Assembly (NCBI RefSeq): GCF_010015585.1
Contig: NW_022985094.1
Location: forward strand, 186,001-250,000
Origin: Eremomyces bilateralis CBS 781.70
Taxonomy: Eukaryota > Ascomycota > Dothideomycetes > Eremomycetales > Eremomycetaceae
Reading direction: 5' to 3'
DNA: 64,000 bases
Numbering within the stretch: the stretch's first letter is position 1; every line of letters starts with the position of its first letter. Both the position numbers and the translations under genes were made by a program. Below the pieces are notes generated by a model. That model was not told where the DNA came from and ran no database searches. It saw only the letters and a list, made by a program, of their open reading frames with translations. This document shows positions 12,080-23,757 of this stretch, piece by piece.

Positions 12080-13578
12080 TCAAGCCCAAGCCTTCAACTT
12101 GAGCCCAGTAATCGAAAGACGTGAAGCGATCATGATAAGCCCACCGCCAATCATGGTCACACCACCAAATACCCAGACATTTGCGAAACCAGACCGGTTC
12201 AAGATCTCGCCAGCGATCGGAGTACCAACGAGCATGGAAATGGCAATACAGGTGAGTGCCATGCCGATTCGAGTCCCGACCTTCTCTCGGTCCGGCGTCA
12301 GTGTGACGAGGACCGTTGACGGCAAGGAGATGAATGGACCGGTGAAGAACCCAAACAGCACACAAAGAGCGATAAGGCTGGACTGGTCGAAACTTCCAAC
12401 GAGTCCAAGTTCAATGGCACCACTACATATCACGAAGGGAATCATGACATTGAGCGGGCCGGTATAGTCGGCGACCCAATTCGGTAGAATGCGACCAACG
12501 AAATCCGCAGCATTGAAGATTGACACCAACCATGTGGCCAGGTCCATGGTGGTGATCTCGTAAGCCATGGCATAAGGTGTCAGGTAGTAGAACGGTGCGT
12601 AGTATCCCATGTACGAGATGAATCCTCCGAAGACGAACAACGCGTAAGGACGTTCCTTGAAAGCACCAAGCTCGACAAGGGAGCTCCATGACCGTGTAGC
12701 CGATGGAAGGACACGGGATTTCATGAAGACGTTCGACAAGATGAGAGTTCCGAGGGCAATAAAACCGATGACACGGACTGCCCATGGGAATCCGACCTTG
12801 GGGATCAACCGGGTAACAATGATGGGATATATGATGCCGCCTGATGGTATCAGCAAAGGTCAGAATAGGGACCATCCGACTTACCGAGACTCCCCCCCGA
12901 GGTGCCGAGACCCATGGCAATTCCCAGGTTTTTGTTGAAGTAGGTGGATAAAATCGCGACACTTGGAACGAATAGACAACCCATTCCAAGACCCACGCAC
13001 AATGCCTGGGAGAGCAAAACCTGCCAATAGAGAGTTGACAGACTAAGCATCATCATGCCAAAGACGGTTAAGAAACTTCCAACCACCAGGAGGGTACGGA
13101 AGTAGCCCGTGTCGTAAAGGGGTCCTGTCAGGACACCAATGACGAGTACCAGGAACGTTTGGATGGAACCGATCCATGAGATGGCTGACGGTGAATGTTG
13201 GGCGAGATGTTCGGTCTGGTAATAGTTTTGGAAAATCCCATAACTATTGACGATGCCCCAAGTGTTTAAAAACAGGAAGAAGACACCGACAACCTGCACC
13301 CACGCTTGAAATCCGCCATCGGGAATTGAGTCGAGGTCGTTGGCAGATTGAAAACCAGTCACGGCCTGGGCTTCAATGGATTCGACCGAGCTTCCAGTCA
13401 TCGCTCTTATCGAACCACTCTCGCTCTTTTCTTTTATTGATCCATTGGAGGAGATGGCTTGTGGTGTTGAGTCTCGTTCCGTAATAGGGGCGAGGTGAGC
13501 GGTCGTGTCCATCGCGTCCTGGAAAGTGACGTCCGACCGTGAACTTCGAAAAGATTCCCTTTTATAATCGTCGCCCAT
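12080..13578 (-). CDS. MFS transporter, monocarboxylate (MCT)-like, second copy
   Basis: Paralogue of the preceding transporter. Exons 12885-13578 and 12080-12840 (44-base intron) give 484 residues. The N-terminal cytosolic tail is longer (about 95 residues, Ser-rich), a plausible site of phosphorylation control. Shared marks are IPDGGFQAWVQ, NTWGIVNSYGIFQNYY, SAISWIGSIQTFL, LYWQVLLSQALCVGLGMG, GTSGGSLGGIIYP (created across the intron) and the end LSITGLKLKAWA. The single intron falls in the same relative place as in the first copy's general architecture but not at the same residue. Substrate unknown; a monocarboxylate or related organic acid is possible only by family analogy. Confidence 0.9.
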
Positions 13579-14596
13579 AACTCTTTCGGATTATTCGTGC
13601 CTTAAGAATAGCTCCTCATGGAAGATTGAGATGGACCCAGCGGAGGTATCAATCAAAATGGCACGAGACAAGATATTATAGGATGAGACTGAACAAGCAA
13701 ATAAGATCTGCACCCAACCCAATCGATTTCAAGTAGAGTCCATTCTGTCTACTGGCGATAACGAATATTTAATGCCCAGACGACCTTGACTTGGATTCGC
13801 AGTACGGGTTCCGACATCCCTGTCATGTCGGGCTTCACCACCAGCTGTCAGTGGTTGATTTCTGAAGGATGTTTGTGGTCCGTTTGAAACTGGGAGTACA
13901 AACTAACGGCCATGTAGTGTCTAAAAAAATTAATGACTGGAAAGGGAAAGTATCTGCAGAAACTAGGAACGCGGTCCGTAAGGTCGGGGTTTCTATTGCG
14001 ATGGAAACCTTGAGCCGTCGGAAGTTGTGTCCTCCATGCCAGAAGCAGGAAGATCAGCACCGGTCCTATCGAAGGAATGATTCCTTCATAAATCATATGA
14101 GCCTCTCATACGGAGATATGAAGCCTAAACCGAGCGGTGAAGGAATATATCGGATATCGTAACACGAAGCTGAACCAACTGAATACTGGAAGCCAGAATT
14201 GAGAACCGGTTGCCGTACGAATAGTCCGCATAATAATAGTCTGCATACGGACTCAAGGAATGCGATGTCCCTGTTGAAAGGGTCCGAGTCTCGAGAGACA
14301 GGTGAAAGCCCGCCCAGTAGACGATTGATCATTGATGACCTTGAAGACCGAGGAGGCTGGAGCGTATCCCTGGTGTTGAAACGGATGGTTGCTTTGCTTC
14401 CGCCACATATTACCTTTCTGAAGATATTTTATTTCCCCATCATACTCCTTTGGTTGAGCAAGTCGATATGGCTCTCCTTTCTGTCTGCTGGTGGTAATAC
14501 CTGAAGGATGTTGTACTTGTAAGTATTGTTGGGTAAGTGCAATGGAAACAAGATGAAACAAGATGAGCTAGAGTGGGAGTTTGTTCCACGTGACAA
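13579..14596. other. Intergenic, divergent promoter region
   Basis: Region between the starts of the second MFS gene (minus) and PRI1 (plus). Several short open frames on both strands show no family features. No tRNA or repeat identified. The PRI1-proximal end carries the MluI boxes listed separately. Confidence 0.4.
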
Positions 14597-14619
14597 ACGC
14601 GTCCCAACGCGTGACGCGT
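14597..14619. promoter_or_regulatory. Three MluI cell-cycle boxes (ACGCGT) upstream of primase
   Basis: ACGCGT occurs at 14597-14602, 14607-14612 and 14614-14619, three palindromic copies within 23 bases and about 200 bases before the PRI1 start at 14817. In yeasts ACGCGT is the binding core of MBF (Mbp1-Swi6 type), which drives G1/S expression of DNA-synthesis genes. Position, spacing and gene function all fit; binding itself is inferred. Confidence 0.75.
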
Positions 14620-14816
14620 CTCTCAATTGACAACAGAAGATCGGATCTAGTTTGATATTTCGGAACTTGACGTTTCTCCTGTGAACATCCCACGCCGATT
14701 GCACGTAACAATACACGCAATGCTCCGCTCTCGATCCTGATAATTGAACTACAATTGACAATCATCCAAAAAACCTGGAGATAACCACGAGCGCCATTGG
14801 TCACCCTTCAAGCAAT

Positions 14817-16411
14817 ATGCCTCATTCGGTGTCTCCAGATACTGGGAGCTCTGGCGACCATGACCTTCCAGATGCCAATCCTCAAAGTTCCCATTCAACA
14901 CCGACCATTCGTGCAGGTGAATCACCGGAAGAGGCCGAGAAGTCTAGCACGGCATTAGAGGACATGTTTGACGATGACGATGACGACTTGGACGATCTCT
15001 CATCCAGCATGGCAGCGTCACAAGAGCCTCAGTCAGTTCAGGCGATGTATGCTCTCAAGAATCCATTTTTGAGTCCTTAATAACCATAGACTAGATCCGG
15101 TGCCCAATCGGCCAGATTCTCCGACCCCGAGATCATGCGAGCATTCTATCAGCGTCTATTTCCTTTCCGTTACCTTTTCCAATGGCTCAATCATTCTCCC
15201 TCTCCTTCCACCGACTTTGGACATCGAGAGTTCGCCTTCACCCTACCAAACGATGCATATCTCCGCTACCAATCATTCCCATCCTCCGACCTACTTCGAA
15301 AACAGTGCATTCAAATGCTCCCTTCCCGTTTCGAGGTCGGTCCCGTCTATAGCACCAACCCACGAGATCGAAAGACCCTTCGAAAATCCTCCGCATTCCG
15401 ACCATTAAACAAAGAATTGGTTTTTGACATTGATATGACGGATTACGATGAGATTCGAACCTGCTGCACTGGTGCAAACATCTGTCATCGGTGCTGGGCT
15501 TTCATCACCATGGCCATCAAAGTCATTGACACGGCCTTACGGGAGGACTTCGGATTCAAGCACATTTTGTGGGTTTATTCGGGTCGAAGAGGTGCTCACG
15601 CTTGGGTATGTGACAAACGAGCTCGAGAGTTGGATGATTCCAAAAGAAGAGCGGTTGCGGGATATTTGGAACTGCTGAAAGGGGGAGATAGTAGCGGGAA
15701 GAAGGTCAATTTGAAGAGACCCCTACATCCACATATCGAGTATGTTCTCATCCATGGAGATGAACTGGACTAATTGCGAGTAGACGGAGCCTCAGGATTC
15801 TTCGGAATCATTTCTCCGATATCCTCGAGACTCAAGACCCTTGGCTTGAAGACGATCGAGCGGCTCATCTTCTATCTCTGCTTCCTGATCGAGACCTTGT
15901 CGCCGCATTACGCAAGAGATGGGACAGCGCTCCCGGACGCCGAAGCGGATCCAAATGGGCGGATATCGATGCGTTGGCTGAAGCAAGGGTATCGGAACAT
16001 CTGGACTCCAAAGCACTTCTGGAAGCAAAGATCGATATTGTGCTCGAGTATACGTATCCCAGGCTGGATGCAGAAGTGTCGAAAAAACTGAATCATTTGC
16101 TGAAGAGTCCATTCTGTGTCCATCCAGGAACTGGTCGTGTTTGTGTGCCAATCGACGTCCAGAAAGTGGAGGAGTTTGATCCTCTGGAGGTGCCGACCGT
16201 CACTCAACTGTTGGATGATATTGATCAATGGGATCATGATAAGATGGATGGCGTGGATGGGGAAGGGACCGGAGAGAAGAAAATCCAGGATTGGGAAAAG
16301 ACCCGGCTGAAGCCCTATGTCGAGCAATTCCGAAACTTTGTTTCCGAGTTGTTGAAAGACGAGCGCGCGATTAAACGTGAACGAGATGATGCAGACCCTA
16401 TGGAGTTTTGA
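14817..16411 (+). CDS. PRI1: DNA primase small (catalytic) subunit
   Basis: Small subunit of DNA polymerase alpha-primase; it makes the RNA primers for nuclear DNA replication. Exons 14817-15046, 15095-15739 and 15784-16411 give exactly 501 codons (500 residues). The start ATG opens an acidic, disordered N-terminus of about 75 residues (DDDDDDLDDL), longer than in yeast. Core motifs follow: FYQRLFPF, REFAF, the catalytic aspartates in VFDIDMTDYDE (Asp188 and Asp190), a Cys-rich zinc-type site CCTGANICHRCW, and the nucleotide-binding SGRRGAHAWVCD. The last exon has the conserved KSPFCVHPGTGRVCVPID. Exon 2 was joined at 15095 since the other acceptor at 15090 breaks frame. The stop lies 48 bases from the desaturase stop on the other strand. 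Confidence 0.95.
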
Positions 16412-16459
16412 AACATCCTCCATATATTCGATATGAACAGTACATGACTTCACTAATAT

Positions 16460-18187
16460 CTAATGCATCCCAAAATCATCACTTCGTGCAAGCGTTTTCT
16501 GACATTTGGCAAGGATGGCCGCCTGTCTGCCAACTTCACCCAGTCGCCCAAGGACCGCCTTATTACCATCCACAAAACCAAAAAGCGCATAAGGTACGTT
16601 GACCTCTTCACAAAATTGTTGAACCAGTTTCTGCGCCTGGCGTAGGTTATGGCGTGGCATGCGAGGGTACAAATGATGTATCGCCTGGAACTGAAGACCA
16701 CCATGGAAGAAATCCAACCACTGTGGACAATCCACATCCATCGTTGTGCGTAACATCTTTTGTGGAAAGGATTCGCCGACACCGAGTTCCTCCGTGCTCA
16801 TGGCGAAGTGACTAAGAGTGATCTGGAGATGTAACGGAGATGTGACGATATGGCTCACCATAAAGAAAGCAAACCGGCCGGAGTTCGTCGGTATGGACTT
16901 GTATATAATCCCGTATCCATACCATATCCAAAAGAAGACGTGACCTGCGATCTCCAGCCATCGATGCCAACGTGCCGGACCTTTTCGGGGGGGTTGACTT
17001 CCTAAAAGGTATTGCCAACTCAATCGGTAGAGATTGAATCGACCGAAACATAGAACCACGTAGTAAAGATAATCCTGATATCGAACGAATACCCTTGCGA
17101 CGGCATCGTATTTCATGACATGACCGTAATACGACGAGCGTAAAGAGCCGAAAAACCTTGGGGACACGGCGAAGAAGGGTACATGCTGGATATCGGGGTC
17201 GTGTTCCGGAGAATTGGTCACGACATGATGGACGTTGTGATTCCTTTTCCACCAACCGATCGACAATCCCCCTAGAAAATCCGCGATGAAGATGGCGATC
17301 AAGGAATCGACCTGGAAGTTATGGGTGATGCCGATATGAGCGGAGTCGTGCGCAGTAAAGACCAGTTGTTGCCAAAAACATCCAATGAAAACCCCAGCTA
17401 AACTGTACCAACCCCAATGGATGGATAGCATCGCCATGGAAAATAGGAAAGAATATCGGATAGTTTCCACACCGTAGGCCCAGTAGTTGCACTCAAACAA
17501 CCCCTCACTCTTGAGACGTTCAAACAGTTGTCGGTATTTCCGGATAATATCTTCCTGGACTTCGGGATCGATCGGTGGATATTGAAGAGCGTCGATCTCA
17601 AAAACCTTGCCAGTACGTGCATCAATGGTTCCCATCCTATCGGAATCCATGTCTTCGAGATCCACCGATGATATCGATGTTGCCGAGGACACCGGGTCGA
17701 TCCCTCCTCGATTCCTCAATGTTGAATGTAGTTCGGGAGAGGAGACTGGACTAGGTTCTGAGGACTGGTCGCTTGAATCATTGACTTTGTCGAGGACATC
17801 TAGTTCGGCTGTCTCGTATTGGATCTGTTCTCGAGTTCGAAACTTGCCTCCTTGGATAGGTGGTACGAAACCAGTCCATCGTCCTTCGATCGTTCCAATT
17901 TGATATTTCGTCATATACTCCAGAGTTTCGGGGGAGTGAAATCTAGTCAAGTCAGGAACATGATTGATACATATCAGTACAAGTACAAACCCCTTGACTT
18001 CATCTGTGGCATCTCTTCCCAGGAAATGTCTGATAGATATTTCTCCTCCAGGATGATATTGGAGCCATGCATCACATTTGAGGACCTTCCCATTCACGAT
18101 GACAATATGTCTCCCCTCCGCTATCAAAGCTTCAATCTCATCCCTCGAGAACACCCTCTCTTTCCTCGATGCGGATACGCGTCCCAT
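16460..18187 (-). CDS. Cytochrome b5-fusion desaturase, likely delta-8 sphingolipid desaturase
   Basis: Front-end type membrane desaturase. An N-terminal cytochrome b5 domain carries the heme motif HPGG (residues 45-48). The desaturase domain has three histidine boxes: HDSAH, HNVHH and the QxxHH form QAIHH with Gln in place of the first His, typical of b5-fused front-end enzymes. In fungi these are mostly delta-8 sphingoid long-chain-base desaturases acting on ER ceramides ahead of glucosylceramide synthesis. A Ser-rich linker of about 90 residues joins the two domains. The frame is open throughout, but 17943-17990 looks like a 48-base in-frame intron: it starts GTTTGT, ends CTAG, and its removal gives DATDEVKGFHSPETL, the expected spacing in the b5 domain. 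About 559 residues after splicing. Confidence 0.88.
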   Translation of the reverse strand: MGRVSASRKERVFSRDEIEALIAEGRHIVIVNGKVLKCDAWLQYHPGGEISIRHFLGRDATDEVKGFVLVLICINHVPDLTRFHSPETLEYMTKYQIGTIEGRWTGFVPPIQGGKFRTREQIQYETAELDVLDKVNDSSDQSSEPSPVSSPELHSTLRNRGGIDPVSSATSISSVDLEDMDSDRMGTIDARTGKVFEIDALQYPPIDPEVQEDIIRKYRQLFERLKSEGLFECNYWAYGVETIRYSFLFSMAMLSIHWGWYSLAGVFIGCFWQQLVFTAHDSAHIGITHNFQVDSLIAIFIADFLGGLSIGWWKRNHNVHHVVTNSPEHDPDIQHVPFFAVSPRFFGSLRSSYYGHVMKYDAVARVFVRYQDYLYYVVLCFGRFNLYRLSWQYLLGSQPPRKGPARWHRWLEIAGHVFFWIWYGYGIIYKSIPTNSGRFAFFMVSHIVTSPLHLQITLSHFAMSTEELGVGESFPQKMLRTTMDVDCPQWLDFFHGGLQFQAIHHLYPRMPRHNLRQAQKLVQQFCEEVNVPYALFGFVDGNKAVLGRLGEVGRQAAILAKCQKTLARSDDFGMH

Positions 18188-19549
18188 CCTGAGACAGTGC
18201 GGGAGATGATTCTAAACGAGGGGAGGTCCGCTAATGCGGAGAAATCAGAACTATTAGATAAAATTGAACGATGAAGATTGCAGGAACATCTATTCTGTAC
18301 ATTCTCGTGATACAAAGACGGTGAGTGCAGACAGGAGTGGTGGAGTGAGAGTGATGCATGCGTGTGGTTGGACGTGGGGCTTCCCCTGACTTCCGGAGCA
18401 TGGTATGTTTAAAAAGTGCATGTGGTTGCCTAGTATGTATACCTTGTTGCCCGAGCTCGGCTTCACTTCACAATAATATCCAATCTTGAGATGAACTTTA
18501 AATGAATTGACGAATTGACCGTCACATTTGAACTTCGGTCCTTTCTACTCTGGATACATATCTATGTTACTAGCTTGTTGGGTCGTTACCTCATTGACTT
18601 CTTTTACCGATTACGGAGACAGCCCCAAACTCTGACATTCCTCGAGGCTCCTTGGCCATCGTCCCACAAGCATCCAGTCCATGCTCCATTGCCAGCACCA
18701 TCACCAATTCCACCGTGAAATATCACTCTCTCTTCAATCTAAATATCGAAGCATGGCATTCAATCCCAATTCCTAGCAGATGTCCCCAGCCATCACGGCC
18801 AACGCAACAGCAAGGAGGGCCGAGGGGGAACGTGGAGATCCCTGCTGCGTCTCCTTCGCAAAGCCTCTATGCCTAAAACAGAAATGCTTGCGACACACAT
18901 CTACACACGTAGTAGTAGTACGCGGACAAATTCGTGCAAACTTCTGGCCCCTGGGGCCGGGTCCTGGGACAATAGGAGTGAATATGAATCGCTTGTCAAA
19001 TGCCACCATCGCTGACGTCTCTCCATCCCGTCCGGATTATGTCCATATTTCGCATCGGGATTCGTTGGTGAACTGCGGCATGGTCAAGAATCCCATACTT
19101 CCGCGGACGAGCTTAACGAATACCCTAGCCTAATGTTACCTACCCTACGTACTGGCCGAACTTATTCTGGGCTTCTGGCCCCTTCACAGATTGAAGGTTT
19201 TGTTCCTACAACTTAGCATCGTCAAGGCTCAAACGTTAGACACTAGAAGCTCAGGCAAGGCTGCTTCTTCAGGGTCAGATACGTACTTGCCCTGCCCTAG
19301 CTTGCGTGTCCACGCCGCGGCGTTGCAATTGCGCCTCAAGATTACTACATCAGTCGTGTTTACTTTTCACCAAAGTTCTTTATCTTTTTATGATATAGGT
19401 ACTTTGGAAGTGCTATAATCCAGGCATCAATTGATCGTCTTCACCCCTTCCTAAGCTTGAACAATCATCGTCCACCTGGAACTCATTTGAATCTTGCTGA
19501 GCATTGAGTTGAATTTCTATTGCACTATAAGAGGTGGATCCACTCAATC
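18188..19549. other. Divergent intergenic, 1.36 kb
   Basis: Between the desaturase start and the regulator start. Several unrelated short open frames occur on both strands; none has a family signature. No repeat, tRNA or mobile element recognised. The length is compatible with two promoters. Confidence 0.4.
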
Positions 19550-21652
19550 ATGGTGTACTGTGGCAAACCGAGTCGAGGATGCCAGATGTGCAAGTCTCGA
19601 CATATTAAGGTAAGAGGAATTAGGTTGTTATAACTTCAATGATTCTATTCGCGTCCATTCAACTGCGGTCCGTACCTGACTCGGGATATGCAGTGCGACG
19701 AAATTCGGCCTAGTTGTACACAGTGTACACGAACACGCCGCGAATGTCCAGGATATCCCAATGAGTTCGATCTGATCTTCCGGAATGAGACGTCTGCTGT
19801 CACGAGAAAAGCTCAAAGGAAGAAAGGTGGGAGTCCGTCGCAACTCTCGCAAGGCAGTCCGTATGTATCCACATCTTTGGCCTTGCCCCTGATAACACCT
19901 CAAAGAGGAATTTGTTCCGACGGCCTCGTATACACTTGAGGCTTCTCACCGTATTCTAACTAAGTGCAGTCAATCGCAAAGTTCATCGACATCTCCGGTA
20001 CCGACAAGAAAGTCGACCACTAGAGCCAATTCTTTGGTTCCGACCGATCAAACCGTGGACGTTGCTTCATCAAGAATCGATCCCGTGATCGGTAAGTTGT
20101 TGGAAGATGGATCGGATATCACGGTCAAGATCCTCGGTGCCCATCCAACTCCTATGGATCTCTTAATCCAGCAAAAGTTCATGGATGAATGGCATATCCT
20201 ACCGGACTTCCTGAACATATCTTCCCACGAAAAAGCCACGAATTTCTTCTTCCGAAATTTCGTCATGAACTTACCTCAGCATTCGGGTAGCATGCGAGGT
20301 TATTTAGAACATCTCATCCCCATGTACAACAACTCGATGACTGGTTCGGCTATTCAATTAGCCACTCATGCCGTTTCGTTAGCCGCAATGGCCAACTACC
20401 CAGGCCATAAACACCTTCGGCAAGAAGCACGGGAAGCTTACAGCAAAGCCATGTATGAGGTCTCCAAGGCCATTCAAGACCCGATCTTGGCAAGATCCGA
20501 CGAGATTTTGGTGTCCACTCTTCTGTTCGGCTTGTTTGAGGTTGGTCTCAAGGATTTCAAAGATTTCAAGGTATCATACTAACGGTCTTAGGCTATATCT
20601 GCGACCGTTCAAGACACGAATACTTGGTGTAGTCATGTGGATGGGGCGGTGGCATTGGTCAAGATTCGTGGAAAGGAGATGGTCAAAGGTGGCCTTCCTC
20701 TCGACCTGTTCCGCGCGGTGAGGAGTGTGATGGTAAGTGTCGCTGAAATGGTTCTGTACGTTTCTGTTCGGTTGCTGATGCATTATAGCTTACCGGAGCT
20801 ATTCAACGTGGCAAAGCTATCGACGACTTTCCCGACCCAAAAGGATGGTTCTGTGATGATGAGAGCGAACAGAACCCTGCGAATCGTCTCACGCTTATCG
20901 CCCTCCGATTGCCAGCGGTTCGAGTCGAGGCCACCGAACTCCTCCAATTACCCAGGACATCAGACACGATTACTCGTATTTTGGAAATGATCAAAATGGC
21001 CCAGGAAATCGACGCGGAGTTAGAGGATTGGCCCAACACACTCCCGGACACGTTCAGTTTCCGGACTATTTCTGTGGAGCCGGTCATTCAACCGCACGAA
21101 GATCCAGCGACATTCCCCAAATGGCAGGGTCCAGTCCATGTCTATGAAGATGTCCACACGGCAAACTGCTGGAACGATTATCGAATGACTCGCATCTTCT
21201 GCCAATCGGTCATATTATTGTGTGCCGCTACCCTTGGTTCTCCTGCATACCAAGAACAGCTCCAGGAGGTATTAATCCGAGCCAACTATGCCATTCAAGA
21301 AATGGCCGATGGTGTTTGCTCAAGTTTGCCTTTCCATATGAATCCCGAATGTCAACCGGAAGTTCGGGAATTTGGTCCAGATGAAATCGGTGCGTACTGA
21401 ACCACACTTTGCTATAGGATGTGTTGCTGAGTCTTCTTAGGACCCGAAGCGACTGGAAGTTATTTCATCATTTGGCCTATGTTCGCCATTTCCCAACTAC
21501 CGCAGTTGTCCGATCAGCAGAAGCAATGGGTTCTCGGGGCCTTGTACCGTATTGGAAAGAATTTCGGGTTGAACTGGGCGCAAACGCTTTTCGTTGCTCA
21601 GCGTCACATCATTACACAGTCAAGCGGACCGATGGCCGAGTTAACGACGTGA
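19550..21652 (+). CDS. Zn2Cys6 transcription factor
   Basis: Nuclear fungal-type regulator. Six exons: 19550-19609, 19694-19860, 19970-20540, 20592-20732, 20789-21389, 21441-21652, totalling 584 codons (583 residues). The binuclear zinc cluster is Cys11-x2-Cys14-x6-Cys21-x6-Cys28-x2-Cys31-x6-Cys38, with intron 1 splitting it after Lys20. A Ser/Thr-rich linker follows, then a fungal transcription-factor middle domain of the Fungal_trans_2/DUF3468 kind, with the usual W.SHVDGAVALVKIRG element and the late segments YFIIWPMFAISQL and WVLGALYRIG. Length and layout are normal for that group. Targets are unknown: neighbours are a desaturase and a small membrane protein, which is not enough to propose a pathway. 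Confidence 0.9.
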
Positions 21653-22641
21653 GGATACGATCGAACAACCATCAAGTGTTTAGGAACGTCGTTTTCAACT
21701 TGGTGAGGAATCAAGGAAGTGAAGGAGTTCAGGGCCACCTGGCTGAGGCTCCTAGGGGTTCGGTACCGGTTAGAAGGCCTGGGCAAGCTCATTGAATACT
21801 TGCTTGGGCACTTGTCCATAAGAAAGGATAAGATTGACCAATTCGAAGAACAGACGACGAGTATGAACATATAAGTTGATACCGCGTGGTACGACAAGAA
21901 AGCTGCGAATATGTGTGCTTAGTTCGATGGGAACAAATCGAGCCGAGATGAATGAATGTACTTATGTACGAGTAATGAAGCATGAATACTCCGTCTGCGG
22001 TGTAATAAAGCATCCATATTGCGGTAGTACCTGGGTAGTACCTGTGAAATCCAGAGCTCGGTTGGTATCGCGAAAGGATTTCGTTAGGGCCTCAGGGGTG
22101 GATCCAACAGCATAAGATTGGGCCCCTCGCCTTCGGGGGCACGCCGCCATGGATCCGCTTCCCGTGCCGCACGCCTCGCACGGCCGCACCTCATGGCGTT
22201 TCATCATTCATGGGCACACGGTTGGGGCATTTCAACGTGGAAGACCAAAAGTTCCGGTATGAAACACATAATAGCGGGCGAAAGGAGGCTGGTCGAAGCC
22301 GCTAAAACCCTATAACTGAACCCTCCTCAGTCCCCGCGCCTGCATGTGATCGGTGCCATAGACCCTACGATATCCAAGTCCGTATTCACTATTCAACCGA
22401 ACTGCACTCCTGCTGACTACCGTGTGAGCTGTCAGGGCGGAATTCAACAAACAGTGATCACCATCGCATTTGGCTGATAGTTGACCGTTCATACACAAGC
22501 TCAGCCCACCATTCGTTGAGTGCCATTCGCTCACTTAACAATTCAGATTTCGGCCTCTATCCTCCCTTCCCTTTCATTCAATCAGGTTAGAATCGCATTG
22601 CTCTTCAAGAGTTCTCAATCGACATCACCACGACCTTCAAT
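21653..22641. other. Intergenic, 0.99 kb
   Basis: Between the transcription factor stop and the small membrane-protein start. Short open frames only. A Cys/Pro-rich patch near 22100-22200 is GC-rich but shows no gene structure. Confidence 0.4.
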
Positions 22642-23120
22642 ATGTCTGCCATCGGAAAGCTGGTCCCTCTGGCGATTCTGTTTGCCGTTGTCGGTGTCTT
22701 CGTATGGGTCGGATATCAGGTAAGATAATAGTTCTTGCGGTCTAAGAACCACGGGACAACGGCCCAAGCTGCACCCGAGATTGGGTCACATTGATACTGA
22801 CCCGTTTCGGTTTAGATGTACGTATTCGCCAATGACCTCGCCGATCGCGGAACCAAGAAGATGGAGAAGAAGAATATCACCTTCACCAAAGACGGCATGA
22901 AAGTGGGTGTGAAGGAAGTTCGAACGGAAGACTACGAGGATCGGACACAAAGGTGTGTACTAGCCAGACCATGGCACGACATGCGTTGGATTCTGACATG
23001 AGAAACAGCGTCTTCGTCAAGACATGGAATTACGCGAATGACGGTAAAGATGCGAAGAAGTCCGGATCGAAACCTTCCGCGTCACGGACGAACTCCGGAC
23101 TGAAGAACAAATCGGGATGA
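22642..23120 (+). CDS. Small single-pass membrane protein, unknown function
   Basis: Exons 22642-22719, 22816-22952 and 23009-23120 join in frame to 109 codons (108 residues). Residues 5-26 form one hydrophobic helix (LVPLAILFAVVGVFVWVGY), followed by a basic, soluble tail with the well-formed segment KKMEKKNITFTKDGMKVGVK and then VFVKTWNYAND. The pattern is that of a small conserved fungal membrane protein; I recall similar hypothetical proteins but no function. The three exons are each too short to stand out alone, so the gene is easy to miss. It lies 637 bases upstream of IST1 on the same strand. Confidence 0.75.
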
Positions 23121-23757
23121 TCTCTTGGGGATGGTCTCTTCGGGATCGGTATTGGGGGGCGAGATGGGAGACATGAACGATACCAGGAGGATTTCCTAAG
23201 CGTGGGCACCTGGCTTGATGACATTGAAGACGGCATGTTCAGCGGTGCTTTAAACTGAGTTCGACATCAATGGGAAATCCTATGTCAGCAGTGCATTCAA
23301 CGGGAACAATCTGGCGCAGCAAACCTAGGTCTTGAAGACCATTTAGAGTTCATCACTACGGTTCCGGGACGGCGTGTACCTGTATTTCGGGATGGAAGTC
23401 ATCTGTAAACTTGGTTCCAATGCCAATGATGGCATTACGGCGTTCAACTCCAACGAAGCGATATATTGATTGCAATCGAAGATTTGTCTGACTATGGTGG
23501 AGAGATGGTTATATACTCCTGATATATCCACAACTCTGGATAACCTCCTTTTACCATGGACTTTATATGCGTCCCCGAGCCGCCTCTCTTGATGAGAGCG
23601 GGGCTGGTACTGGTAGCAGCTTAACCACCCCTCCATTGATTCTCCAACATACTAATCACGACTCGACTACATGTAACTTATAACCACTCTCTTCCTATTA
23701 CACACCTCTATCCCTCAAACTAGCCGATAGACCTGAAGTAGCTGCACGTCGTTCACC
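23121..23757. other. Intergenic upstream of IST1
   Basis: Contains the 3' region of the small membrane-protein gene and the IST1 promoter. No separate gene or repeat recognised. Confidence 0.4.

Noticed and set aside
12423-12989. 188-residue minus-strand frame overlapping the second MFS gene
   Set aside because: Crosses the proven intron and has no membrane-segment pattern; shadow frame.
16460-21652. Desaturase plus Zn2Cys6 regulator as a metabolite gene cluster
   Set aside because: The neighbours are primase, Ist1 and other housekeeping genes; no synthase or tailoring enzymes are present.
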